The notes beneath the pieces were generated by a model. That model was given only the letters and a program-made list of their open reading frames with translations, did no database searches and was not told the origin of the DNA. Shown here piece after piece: positions 9,191 through 17,151 of a stretch of 64,000 nucleotides of DNA. Numbering within the stretch: the first letter of the stretch is position 1; the number at the start of each line of letters is the position of its first letter. The position numbers were made by a program, and so were the translations under genes. Source of the DNA: Clostridium sp. D53t1_180928_C8 (lineage in GTDB: Bacteria; Bacillota; Clostridia; Clostridiales; Clostridiaceae); NCBI RefSeq assembly GCF_015667795.1, contig NZ_JADPEL010000005.1:124001-188000 (forward strand), written 5' to 3'.

Positions 9191-9889
9191 TCATTTTGTA
9201 GAAAATTTTATGTATTCTACAAATTTCTTAGTTATTAATTGCGGTCTAGTTATTGCTGCCCCTACAACTATTGCCCATGCACCAGCTTCTAAACATTTAA
9301 TAGCATCTTCTGGCACAGCTATATTTCCTTCAGCAATAATGGGTATTTTTATAGAACTTTTTAAGTCTTTAATTAATTGAATATCTGGTTTAGGCTTGTC
9401 TAAAGTATACTCAGTATAACCACTTAGTGTTGTTGAAACCATATCAAATCCTATTCTTTCAGCCTCTATACCTTCTTCTAAGTCAGATATATCAGCTAAA
9501 AGTAATCCATCATAAATCTTCCTTATTTCTTTAAAAAACTCTTCAAGTGATTTTCCATCTGGTCTTTCTCTTCTAGTGGCATCAACAGCTATTATTTCTG
9601 GTTTTATAGGTAATAATTCTTTTACTTCTTTTATTGTAGGCGTTATATATACATTATTTTCAGCATAAACACTCTTATATATTGCTATTATCGGTAACTG
9701 AACATGCTCCTTAATCTCTTTGCAATCTTCTGGTGAATTAGCTCTTATTCCTATTGCCCCACCCTCTAATGCAGCCTTAGCCATTCGCATCATTATATGC
9801 GAACTATGTAAAGGTTCATTTTCAAGTGCTTGACAAGATACAATAAGCCCACCCTTAATAGTTTTTAGTACCTTTTCTGAATTATACAT
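9191..9889 (-). CDS. nanE: N-acetylmannosamine-6-phosphate 2-epimerase
   Basis: 232 residues, TIM barrel, full family length. Recognised by [18 protein letters not shown] (about 13-30), [13 protein letters not shown] (about 44-56), [14 protein letters not shown] (about 99-112) and the phosphate-binding C-terminus [11 protein letters not shown] with VVGAAITRP. It converts ManNAc-6-P to GlcNAc-6-P in the cytosol, linking sialic acid breakdown to the GlcNAc route. First gene of the nan operon; its promoter has an operator-like GTCTATACAA box over the -35. The kinase (nanK) and nagA/nagB needed to complete the path are not in this window. Confidence 0.93.
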   Translation of the reverse strand: MYNSEKVLKTIKGGLIVSCQALENEPLHSSHIMMRMAKAALEGGAIGIRANSPEDCKEIKEHVQLPIIAIYKSVYAENNVYITPTIKEVKELLPIKPEIIAVDATRRERPDGKSLEEFFKEIRKIYDGLLLADISDLEEGIEAERIGFDMVSTTLSGYTEYTLDKPKPDIQLIKDLKSSIKIPIIAEGNIAVPEDAIKCLEAGAWAIVVGAAITRPQLITKKFVEYIKFSTK

Positions 9890-9949
9890 CTTACCTCCCC
9901 CATTCCTCTAACATTTTACTAAATAAGTAAATTCTGTTTTTATATGTTA

Positions 9950-9982
9950 ATTATATCACCTTTATTTTTTTTGTCTATACAA
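9950..9982 (-). promoter_or_regulatory. nanE operon promoter with GTCTATACAA operator box
   Basis: On the minus strand, -35 TAGACA (9972-9977) and -10 TATAAT (9950-9955) are separated by 16 bp. The plus-strand box GTCTATACAA (9973-9982) covers the -35. The same ten bases occur at the gntR promoter (10896-10905). GTCTATAC resembles the GTCTAGAC/GGTATAGAC-like sites known for HutC/NagR-type GntR regulators; binding here is inferred. Confidence 0.7.
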
Positions 9983-10024
9983 AAACTAATTATATATACA
10001 TTTTTTTGAATTTTATATAAAAAA

Positions 10025-10070
10025 ACAAAAGTGTAAATTCTTTCTTTAATATTCAGAATTACACTTTTGT
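10025..10070 (-). terminator. Intrinsic terminator of the gntR gene
   Basis: Stem of about 16 bp (10025-10041 with 10055-10070, one bulged base) followed on the minus strand by a T-rich run. It lies just after the gntR stop codon and separates gntR from the nanE promoter. Confidence 0.85.
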
Positions 10071-10086
10071 CAAAAAAATCAATTAT

Positions 10087-10815
10087 TTAGTTGTTATTAA
10101 ATAAAACCATATTAAAAGTATATCTTTCAGAATGATAAATTGTTCTGGTAAATTCAATTGGAGTATCATCTAAATTATACATAAGCTTTTCAGAAGCAAA
10201 ACCAATACCATTAGCTTTTCCAAATAACATTTCTGACTCTTTCTTATTAAGCTTTATAGCTCTCAAGCTCTGTTTCATATAATTAAACTGTGTATTATAT
10301 TCTTCCTTCATTATTTTATAAAGTGAACAATGTCCCATATTGAACTTTATAATATCCGAGAAAAATTTTTCAGGTAAATAGCAGTATTCTATAGCTATAG
10401 GCTCATTATCTGCTAATCTTAATCTATTTAAAAAATACACTTCTTCATTCTCTAATAAACTTAACTTTTCTTTTATTTCATTACTTGGTTTGATTTTTTC
10501 AAACTTTATCACTATACTTCCTGGAGAAAGTCCTCTTTTTATCATATCTTCACTAAAGCTTTCAATTTCTAACTTTTTTTCTATTACTTCTTTTGATACA
10601 AATGTTCCCTTACCATAAATTTTATAAAGAACACCTTGATGTACAAGATTAGAAATAGCTTGTCTTATAGTCATTCTACTTACGCAATATAATTCTGTAA
10701 GCTCTCTTTCTGTAGGTAACTCTTCTCCTGGTAAATATTCTTTATTCTTAATTTTTTCCTTTATTGACTGTTCTAACTGAAGATATATTGGCATTGTTGA
10801 GTTCTTATCTAACAT
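10087..10815 (-). CDS. GntR-family regulator, HutC/NagR (UTRA) type
   Basis: 242 residues. The N-terminal winged helix (about 1-70) shows PIYLQLEQSIKEKI, GEELPTERELTELY and VSRMTIRQAISNLVHQG, followed by KIYGKGTFVSK, all typical of GntR/HutC. The C-terminal UTRA ligand domain (about 85-240) has YFLNRLRLADNEPIAIEYCYLP and a closing FTRTIYHSERYTF. Such proteins usually sense phosphorylated sugars, commonly GlcN-6-P or GlcNAc-6-P. It has its own promoter and terminator between nanE and the RpiR gene. Inferred: it represses both itself and the nan operon through the shared GTCTATACAA box. Confidence 0.88.
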   Translation of the reverse strand: MLDKNSTMPIYLQLEQSIKEKIKNKEYLPGEELPTERELTELYCVSRMTIRQAISNLVHQGVLYKIYGKGTFVSKEVIEKKLEIESFSEDMIKRGLSPGSIVIKFEKIKPSNEIKEKLSLLENEEVYFLNRLRLADNEPIAIEYCYLPEKFFSDIIKFNMGHCSLYKIMKEEYNTQFNYMKQSLRAIKLNKKESEMLFGKANGIGFASEKLMYNLDDTPIEFTRTIYHSERYTFNMVLFNNN

Positions 10816-10871
10816 CTTTCCCTCCCCAATTAAGCATTACACCCTCCCCCTTCCATTGATAATATATAATT

Positions 10872-10905
10872 ATTATATCCAATAACCTTCTTACAGTCTA
10901 TACAA
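10872..10905 (-). promoter_or_regulatory. gntR promoter with GTCTATACAA operator box
   Basis: On the minus strand, -35 TAGACT (10895-10900), 17-bp spacer, -10 TATAAT (10872-10877). GTCTATACAA at 10896-10905 lies over and just upstream of the -35, the same placement as at the nanE promoter, which suggests autoregulation. Confidence 0.7.
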
Positions 10906-10957
10906 TCTATCCCTTATATATACAATATATACTTAATTTTCATTCTACCTCACTTTG

Positions 10958-11794
10958 CTATTTATAAATAGCTTCAGTAGTTTTAATCTTTTTATTTACT
11001 GCTTTAACATGCGTTTCTTTCACTACTTGCGTATATATTAAGTCAACAATAAAAATCTGCGCTAACTTAGATGATACTGCACCACTTTCGAACAATGTTT
11101 CTGAAGAAATATAACTTAAATTTATATCTGAAATTTTAGCTAAAGTTGAATTTTCATTCTCAGTTATTGATATAATTTTTGAACCATTTTCTTTTGCAAT
11201 TTTGGTGGCCCTTATAATTTCTTCTGTTTCCCCAGAATGTGATATAACAAAAACAACTTCATCTTCACTAGTTAAAGCAGACATCATTACCATAGTGTGA
11301 GTATCTGAATAGTAAACACTATTTATGCCTATTCTCATAAATTTATAATTTGAGTCTTGAGCTACTATCCCCGAATATCCAATCCCCATAAAATATACTC
11401 TTGTAGATTTTTTTATTAAATCTGCGCAAACATATATATTATTGCTATTTAATTTATTAACTGTTCCTTCCAAAACATTTATATTATTTTTAAGTAGTTT
11501 ATTAGCAGTTTCCATTACATCTTCATTGTTAGTTATTTCATTATTTATTATACTATTTCTTACTTTCAATGAAATTTCTTGTGCTAAAGTTACTTTAAAA
11601 TCTTGAAATCCTGAAAACCCCATTTTCTTTGCAAATCTAGTAACTGTAGCCTCACCAGTATTTGTCTTCTTAGCTGATTCTGATATAGTCATGTATATAA
11701 TTTTTTCAGCATTATCTCGTATATATTCAATTATTTGTTTGTCTGATTTACTTGTTTTAAAGTTAGGATTATCTAACTGCATTAATATACTCAT
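10958..11794 (-). CDS. RpiR/MurR-family regulator with SIS domain
   Basis: 278 residues. The N-terminal HTH_6 domain (about 1-77) has SKSDKQIIEYI, SESAKKTNTGEATVTRFAKKMGFSGFQDFK. The SIS sugar-phosphate domain (about 105-240) has VYFMGIGYSGIVAQD and VVFVISHSGETEEIIRA, the typical SxSGxT phosphosugar loop. Members in clostridia regulate sialic acid use (NanR) or MurNAc use. It sits directly upstream of gntR in the same direction, with a 142-bp gap that contains the gntR promoter. Two regulators of different families at one sugar locus imply either two signals or separate targets. Its ligand is not readable from sequence. Confidence 0.87.
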   Translation of the reverse strand: MSILMQLDNPNFKTSKSDKQIIEYIRDNAEKIIYMTISESAKKTNTGEATVTRFAKKMGFSGFQDFKVTLAQEISLKVRNSIINNEITNNEDVMETANKLLKNNINVLEGTVNKLNSNNIYVCADLIKKSTRVYFMGIGYSGIVAQDSNYKFMRIGINSVYYSDTHTMVMMSALTSEDEVVFVISHSGETEEIIRATKIAKENGSKIISITENENSTLAKISDINLSYISSETLFESGAVSSKLAQIFIVDLIYTQVVKETHVKAVNKKIKTTEAIYK

Positions 11795-12106
11795 ATCTCA
11801 CCTTATTATTCAAAATATTATAAATAAAAAATATTCTACTTTAACTACTGTTTTATTTATTTTTAAAATTATAAGATTTGTTTCTACTTATTTAATATAT
11901 AAATTAATTAATCCACGCAAGAAATTTTTTTTCATTTATTGAGATAATAATACCATGTAAACATTATCTTTTCAAGTATTTTCCATTTATCAAACTATTA
12001 TTTCTATTGTTTTAATAGCATTTGCAAATTAATTTCATAAAATAAAAAAGGACATAAATGTTCAGTTATATAACTATATCCCTCTTACATTTACGCCCTT
12101 TTCACT
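11795..12106. other. Gene-free intergenic region upstream of the RpiR gene
   Basis: 312 bp of very AT-rich DNA with no supported ORF. It holds the RpiR-gene promoter region (a TATAAT-like hexamer on the minus strand near 11867-11872 with no clear -35), a short imperfect inverted repeat around 11918-11935 built on GAAA and TTTC arms that might be an RpiR-type site, and the helicase terminator at the right end. No known riboswitch or small RNA could be recognised. Confidence 0.5.
12044..12101 (-). terminator. Intrinsic terminator of the SUV3-like helicase gene
   Basis: On the minus strand, arm GGGCGTAAATGT pairs with ACATTTATGTCC (12-bp stem, two G-U pairs) and is followed by six T. The stem spans about 12050-12061 and 12087-12098, and the helicase stop codon is at 12107. 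Confidence 0.7.
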
Positions 12107-13864
12107 TTAAATCTTAACTAAAATTTCATTGATATCTTGACTTACTTTAAGTCTTTCAGAGTAAACCCAATCCACATCAAACTTTAAATTAAATATCTTA
12201 GAAAAAGAGTAATACATATTTATTTTTTGATAATAAATTTCTAAATCTTCAAGATTCCCTGTAAAGCATGCTGGCTTAGTTATCTCTTTTGCCTTAGATA
12301 CAAATACCTCATCAACATACTCTAAAAACTTATCCATAAGTTCTTCATTTGCAACGTCAAAAGGAACCTTTAATAAATCCCATTGATCTTCTTCTTTAAG
12401 TTTGTACCTTTTAATCTTTTCTAATATTAATAAGTATTCACTTATATCCATTTTTGTATAGTAATCTAGCTTCTCTTCTCTTGTTTTCCATAAAACTAAC
12501 TTTTCATTTAAAGGTAAGCTTTTAATGGTAAGAATTGCTTCTGATGGACCTACAACTGCTTGTTTAATAACTTCATCTTTCACTTCAAGTTTTCTACTTA
12601 TAAAGTTATGTGTGTCAGAAACACCTGCTACATATCCCACATCATAAATTCCCTTTCTACCGGCTCTTCCTGCTACTTGTTTAACTTCTTGAGAAGTTAA
12701 TTCTCTCATTTCTTCCCCATCAAATTTTCTTATAGACATAAACACAATTCTTCTAATAGGAAGATTAACGCCCATTCCAATAGCATCTGTTGTAACTAAC
12801 ACTTTATTTTCTTTATTTATAAATTCTTCATACTGCATTTTTCTAACTTCAGGAGGTAAATCTCCATAAATAATACTAGTCTTAACATTTTTATTAGAAT
12901 AATCCTGTGCTATTTCTAAAACTCTCTTTTTTGAAAAAACTACAATAGCATCGCCTTCTTGAACATCATTATAACTAAAATTCTTAGTCTCTACTTCTAA
13001 TGGTATACTTCTGTGATACTCTTTTATTTCATAATCATCTTCACAATCTTCTAAAATCCTAATTAATAACTCTTTAGCATTTATTGCTCCACAAATATGA
13101 ATTTCATTACATCTTAAACCAAGAACAGCCCTAGTCCATGCAATTCCTCTTTGTAAATCGTTAATCATTTGAATTTCATCAATTACAGCAATATCATAAT
13201 TTTGCTTTAAATTAACCTTTTCAATAGTACAAGAAACATGTGTAGCATTTTCTTTGATTATCTCTTCTTCTCCAGTCATTAAATCACAAACTACACCTTC
13301 GTTATTTAATTTCTCATAGTTCTCTAGTGCAAGTATTCTAAGTGGTGATAAATATACTCCCTTCTTTGCAGTTTTTAATCTTTCTACCGCATTATAGGTC
13401 TTACCTGTATTTGTATCACCTAAATGGACATATATCTTTCTTTTCATTCTTCTGGTTACCATATATTCATCTTTAGGATTATCAGGAAATGCTTCTTCAA
13501 AAGCTTCACCTATAAGTTTAGGTATATGTTGCTTTGTAAGAACTGTCATAACACCTGAATTTAAAAAGGTATTATAATTTCCCCTTACAACCTCATAAAA
13601 ATCAAAATCTGTATTATTCTTTTTGTTATAGTCCTCAAGCATTCTCTTAGAGGCATCCTCTAATATCTCCTCATACCTGTCACATACATCTTGATATTCC
13701 TTAAAACCTTCATTCTCCATTTCCTTAAGTAATCTTATCTTTTTTCTAATTGATGTTTCTTGTTCTATTAATGCTCCTACTTTAGAATGATGTACTATCT
13801 CTTCTATTTGATTAATTTGACTCTTTAATTTTTTAAACTCTCTTAGCGCTGCATTCTTTTTCAT
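12107..13864 (-). CDS. SUV3-like superfamily 2 RNA helicase
   Basis: 585 residues. After about 145 residues of coiled-coil-like charged sequence, the helicase core shows motif I HLGDTNTGKTYNA (about 152-164), motif II VIDEIQM (about 231-237), HICGAINAKEL, then the second lobe with GDAIVVFSKKRV, IIYGDLPPEVRKMQ, motif V TTDAIGMGVNLPI and motif VI QVAGRAGRKG. DEIQ and TN-GKT match the mitochondrial SUV3 subgroup rather than DEAD-box proteins. Known: SUV3 works with the RNA degradosome. In clostridia its role is not defined; an RNA turnover or remodelling role is inferred. It shares an operon with the flavodoxin gene (12-bp gap). Confidence 0.85.
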   Translation of the reverse strand: MKKNAALREFKKLKSQINQIEEIVHHSKVGALIEQETSIRKKIRLLKEMENEGFKEYQDVCDRYEEILEDASKRMLEDYNKKNNTDFDFYEVVRGNYNTFLNSGVMTVLTKQHIPKLIGEAFEEAFPDNPKDEYMVTRRMKRKIYVHLGDTNTGKTYNAVERLKTAKKGVYLSPLRILALENYEKLNNEGVVCDLMTGEEEIIKENATHVSCTIEKVNLKQNYDIAVIDEIQMINDLQRGIAWTRAVLGLRCNEIHICGAINAKELLIRILEDCEDDYEIKEYHRSIPLEVETKNFSYNDVQEGDAIVVFSKKRVLEIAQDYSNKNVKTSIIYGDLPPEVRKMQYEEFINKENKVLVTTDAIGMGVNLPIRRIVFMSIRKFDGEEMRELTSQEVKQVAGRAGRKGIYDVGYVAGVSDTHNFISRKLEVKDEVIKQAVVGPSEAILTIKSLPLNEKLVLWKTREEKLDYYTKMDISEYLLILEKIKRYKLKEEDQWDLLKVPFDVANEELMDKFLEYVDEVFVSKAKEITKPACFTGNLEDLEIYYQKINMYYSFSKIFNLKFDVDWVYSERLKVSQDINEILVKI

Positions 13865-13876
13865 ATATTTCCTCCA

Positions 13877-14359
13877 CTACTCTATTAGTTCTTTTATCCA
13901 TATTACTGCTTTTTTCATGGCTTCCTCTTTATCATTATTAAGAGGTTCAAAGAAATCTATTTCTCCCATAAACTTATTATTTGGAATTTCTTTTTTTATA
14001 TTATTAAAAAACTTAGTTGCTCCACCGCCACCATGGCATGCAAATAACGCTATATTTTTTCCTTGTATTTTATTTCCTTTTAAAAAAGTATTAAATGGCG
14101 GTGCATAAGTTCCAACCCATATAGGTGTTCCAATAATAATATTCTCGTAATCTTCTATATTTTTATTTACTTCTAAGAGCTCTGGCTTTTCCTTAAAAAT
14201 TACACTTTTCCCGCCCCAGAAATATTTTTTAAATCCTTTCTCACTATATTTCTTTTTTGTTTTCAACTCTAAAACATCTGCATTTATAGCCCTTGCTATA
14301 GTACTTGCAATTAATTTCGTATTACCTTCTAATGAATAAAATATTACTAAATTTTTCAC
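13877..14359 (-). CDS. Flavodoxin-family protein
   Basis: 160 residues with a single flavodoxin fold. The FMN phosphate loop is LVIFYSLEGNTKLIA (about 3-17); IIIGTPIWVGTYAPP (about 73-87) and ALFACHGGGGATKFF (about 103-117) are the isoalloxazine loops. It is a cytosolic electron carrier, or a WrbA/FldA-like reductase subunit. The start is a GTG (14357-14359) with GAGGCG upstream. A promoter on the minus strand fits TTGGGT (14422-14427), 17 bp, TATAAT (14399-14404). It is the first gene of a two-gene operon with the SUV3-like helicase; the functional link is unclear. Confidence 0.88.
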   Translation of the reverse strand: MKNLVIFYSLEGNTKLIASTIARAINADVLELKTKKKYSEKGFKKYFWGGKSVIFKEKPELLEVNKNIEDYENIIIGTPIWVGTYAPPFNTFLKGNKIQGKNIALFACHGGGGATKFFNNIKKEIPNNKFMGEIDFFEPLNNDKEEAMKKAVIWIKELIE

Positions 14360-14541
14360 TTAATAATCGCCTCTTTTTTTATTTATTAATATAACATTAT
14401 TATAAATCACTTTACATTATTACCCAAGGTAAATTACTCCTTTAAATTAATCATATTAACTTCATTAAATTGAAACACAATTGACATATTTTAATACTAT
14501 AATTTAATCATAAAGTGTTAAACAAAAATTTCCCCTATAAA

Positions 14542-14590
14542 AAAAGTTCCTAGAAAAATACCATCCCCCGGTAAATTTCTAGGAACTTTT
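14542..14590 (-). terminator. Intrinsic terminator of hcp
   Basis: Perfect 15-bp stem (14542-14556 with 14576-14590), loop of 19, followed on the minus strand by seven T. The hcp stop codon is 36 bp upstream. Confidence 0.9.
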
Positions 14591-14625
14591 ATTTATAAAT
14601 TATATAACTCTACTATTAATCTTAA

Positions 14626-16353
14626 CTATTCTAAAAACATCTTCATATCATCTTCAACATTAGTTATTCCACCAATTCCAAAGTTTTCAACTAAAACTTT
14701 AGCTACATTAGGTGAAAGGAATGCTGGAAGGGTTGGTCCTAAGTGAATATTCTTAACTCCAAGATATAATAATGATAATAATACTATTACAGCTTTTTGC
14801 TCATACCAAGCAATATTAAATGCTATTGGTAACTCATTAATATCTTGTAATTCAAATACTTCTTTTAATTTTAGAGCTATTAATGCTAATGAGTAAGAAT
14901 CATTACATTGACCCGCATCTAAAACTCTTGGAATTCCATTTATATCTCCTAAGTCTAACTTGTTGTATTTGTACTTAGCACATCCTGCAGTTAATATTAC
15001 TGTATCCTTTGGTAAAGCCTTTGCAAAATCTGTATAATAATTTCTTGACTTAGCTCTTCCATCACAACCTGCCATAACAAAGAACTTTTTAATAGCTCCA
15101 GTTTTAACTGCTTCAACAACTTGATCAGCTAATGCTAATACTTGTGCATGAGCAAATCCCCCTATAATTTCACCTTGTTCTATTTCTGTTGGTGCATTAC
15201 ACTTCTTAGCTTCTTCAATAATTGCAGAGAAATCTTTAAATCCATTTTCATCAGCTTCTATATGAACACACCCTTCAAAGCCTGCAGCCCCTGTTGTGTA
15301 CATTCTTGATTTATAGCTTTCATTCTTTGGTGGTACTATACAATTAGTAGTCATAAGAATTGGGCCATTGAAGCTTTCAAATTCTTCTTTTTGCTTCCAC
15401 CATGCATTACCATAGTTACCTACTAAGTGCTTGTACTTCTTTAAATTTGGATAGTAGTGAGCTGGTAACATCTCTGAATGAGTATAAACATCTATCCCTG
15501 TTCCTTCTGTTTGAATTAATAATTGTTCAATATCTTTTAGATCGTGTCCTGATACTAATATACCTGGATTTTTTCCTACTCCTATATTTACTTTTGTAAT
15601 TTCAGGATTTCCGTAAGTTGTTGTATTAGCAGTATCTAATAATGCCATGCCATCTACCCCTACTTTTCCTGTTTCTAAAGTTAAAGCAATTAATTCATCT
15701 ATTGATAATGAATCATCTAAAAGCTTAGCTAAAGTTTCTTGCATAAATGCATCTATTTCTTCATTATCATAACCTAAAGCATTAGCATGCTTAGAATATG
15801 CTGATAATCCTTTTAATCCATAAGTTATAAGTTCCCTTAAAGATCTTACATCTTCATCCTTAGTTGCAAGAACTCCTACTTCATTGCTATTTGACTTTTC
15901 CTTTAATATTAAGTTTAGTGATTTAGTTTCTTTACTTCCACTTACTACACCTTTAATTTTTTCTAATATACCTGCTTTTTTATCCATTTCTTCATTTGAA
16001 GAAGCATCCCATAAAGCAACTTCTGATAAGACTTCTTTGTTAGCTAACTTTGATATCAATTCATTTTTTATTCTTAAAGTTTCTTTTACTCTTCCATAAA
16101 ATACTTCATTATCGAAGTTTGCATTTGTAATAGTTGTGAAAAGATTTAAAGTGATAAAATGATTTAACTCCTTATCAATTTTCTTCCCCTCTTTTCTTAA
16201 TCTTGTTGTTACTTCTGATAATCCCTTAGTAACATATATTAATAAATCTTGCATATTAGCTAATTCTGGGCTTTTACCACACACCCCAAATTTAGTACAT
16301 CCTGTGCATCCTGCTGTTTCTTGACATTGAAAACAAAACATCTTATTTTCCAT
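14626..16353 (-). CDS. hcp: Hydroxylamine reductase (hybrid cluster protein)
   Basis: 575 residues. The N-terminal cluster ligands are CFQCQ..C..C...CG with spacing Cys7-x2-Cys10-x8-Cys19-x5-Cys25, matching the class III Hcp proteins of anaerobes. The hybrid-cluster region is visible in [25 protein letters not shown], the [11 protein letters not shown] segment, [56 protein letters not shown] and the C-terminal [15 protein letters not shown]. Known: Hcp reduces hydroxylamine in vitro and serves as a nitric oxide reductase or nitrosative stress protein. It lies just after a Crp/Fnr gene, and its promoter region holds a GTAAC-N4-GTTAC palindrome centred near -41. Confidence 0.95.
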   Translation of the reverse strand: MENKMFCFQCQETAGCTGCTKFGVCGKSPELANMQDLLIYVTKGLSEVTTRLRKEGKKIDKELNHFITLNLFTTITNANFDNEVFYGRVKETLRIKNELISKLANKEVLSEVALWDASSNEEMDKKAGILEKIKGVVSGSKETKSLNLILKEKSNSNEVGVLATKDEDVRSLRELITYGLKGLSAYSKHANALGYDNEEIDAFMQETLAKLLDDSLSIDELIALTLETGKVGVDGMALLDTANTTTYGNPEITKVNIGVGKNPGILVSGHDLKDIEQLLIQTEGTGIDVYTHSEMLPAHYYPNLKKYKHLVGNYGNAWWKQKEEFESFNGPILMTTNCIVPPKNESYKSRMYTTGAAGFEGCVHIEADENGFKDFSAIIEEAKKCNAPTEIEQGEIIGGFAHAQVLALADQVVEAVKTGAIKKFFVMAGCDGRAKSRNYYTDFAKALPKDTVILTAGCAKYKYNKLDLGDINGIPRVLDAGQCNDSYSLALIALKLKEVFELQDINELPIAFNIAWYEQKAVIVLLSLLYLGVKNIHLGPTLPAFLSPNVAKVLVENFGIGGITNVEDDMKMFLE

Positions 16354-16399
16354 ATTTAAAATCTCCTTACGAAATATATTTTTTAAACTTCATGACCTT

Positions 16400-16447
16400 A
16401 TTCTATATCCATATAAAAAAAGAGTCTGTAACAATAGTTACAAACTC
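16400..16447 (-). promoter_or_regulatory. Probable hcp promoter with Crp/Fnr-type site
   Basis: On the minus strand a -10-like TATAGAAT (16400-16407) lies downstream of the palindrome GTAAC-TATT-GTTAC centred at 16434.5. With a start near 16393-16395 the palindrome centre is at about -40 to -41.5, the class II activator position of Crp/Fnr regulators. A weak -35 (TTACAG) overlaps the right arm. Activation of hcp by the regulator encoded next door is inferred. Confidence 0.55.
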
Positions 16448-16454
16448 TTTTTTT
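16415..16454 (-). terminator. Intrinsic terminator of the crp/fnr-like gene, overlapping the hcp operator
   Basis: 11-bp stem (16422-16432 with 16437-16447, one wobble) with a 4-base loop and seven T on the minus strand, right after the stop codon at 16455. The apex of this stem is the same GTAAC-N4-GTTAC palindrome proposed as the activator site of hcp. Confidence 0.8.
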
Positions 16455-17135
16455 CTAATTAAATAATTCTTCTTCTAAACTTTCAACATCTAATACTCTA
16501 ATTATTTTTCTATCAAATTCAATATATCCTAAATCTCTTAAACTAATTAATTCTCTAGATAATGATGGCCTTGGAATACCTAATAATGATGCTATTTCTT
16601 CTTTAGTGTTATTTAATATAATAGAATTACTTTTTTGTTCTTTTATTTCATTTAATATATAGTTAATTACTTTTTGTCTTAAACTTTTAAAAGATATACT
16701 CTTTATTTTTGAATTTAAAATAAAGACTTTATCACTTAATAAAGATATAAAGTTTTCTAATACCTTTTCCTCATAAGAGCATATCTTTAAAACATCCTCT
16801 TTATTTATAAAAAGTACCTTACATTCATTTAAAGCTATTACGGTTGCAGGATATGTTTTTGATTTTGAAAATACTAATGCCTCTCCAAATACCTCCCCTT
16901 CAAGTAACCTACTTAAAACTATGTATTTTCCATTAGAATATAACCTTTGTATTTCTACTGTTCCAAACAAAACTAATGATAAACTTCTACATTCATCATC
17001 TTCATGTGCAATTATTTCACCCTTACTATATGTCTTTATATAATACTTAATTTCTTTTAAAACATTTCTTATCCCATCATCATTTAATCCAATAAATAAT
17101 TGATTTTTCTTTATTTTTTTAATTATTTCTTCCAT
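16455..17135 (-). CDS. Crp/Fnr-family transcriptional regulator
   Basis: 226 residues. The N-terminal cyclic-nucleotide-binding fold (about 15-125) has GEIIAHEDDECRSLSLVLFGTVEIQRL and LLEGEVFGEALVFSKSKTYPATVIAL. The C-terminal winged helix (about 148-222) has the recognition region TKEEIASLLGIPRPSLSRELISLRDLGYIEF. Cys residues are few and not arranged like Fnr, so the effector may be haem, NO or another small molecule. It starts 16 bp after the stop of the broken propeller kinase gene, so the two are likely co-transcribed, and it precedes hcp. HcpR-type regulators of this family control hcp in other anaerobes; HcpR identity is inferred from position. Confidence 0.87.
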   Translation of the reverse strand: MEEIIKKIKKNQLFIGLNDDGIRNVLKEIKYYIKTYSKGEIIAHEDDECRSLSLVLFGTVEIQRLYSNGKYIVLSRLLEGEVFGEALVFSKSKTYPATVIALNECKVLFINKEDVLKICSYEEKVLENFISLLSDKVFILNSKIKSISFKSLRQKVINYILNEIKEQKSNSIILNNTKEEIASLLGIPRPSLSRELISLRDLGYIEFDRKIIRVLDVESLEEELFN

Positions 17136-17151
17136 AAGAATACTTCCTTTT

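Noticed and set aside
16415-16454. Reading the GTAAC palindrome only as a terminator
   Set aside because: The stem and T run do fit a terminator, but the spacing to the hcp -10 also fits a Crp/Fnr site, so both roles were kept.
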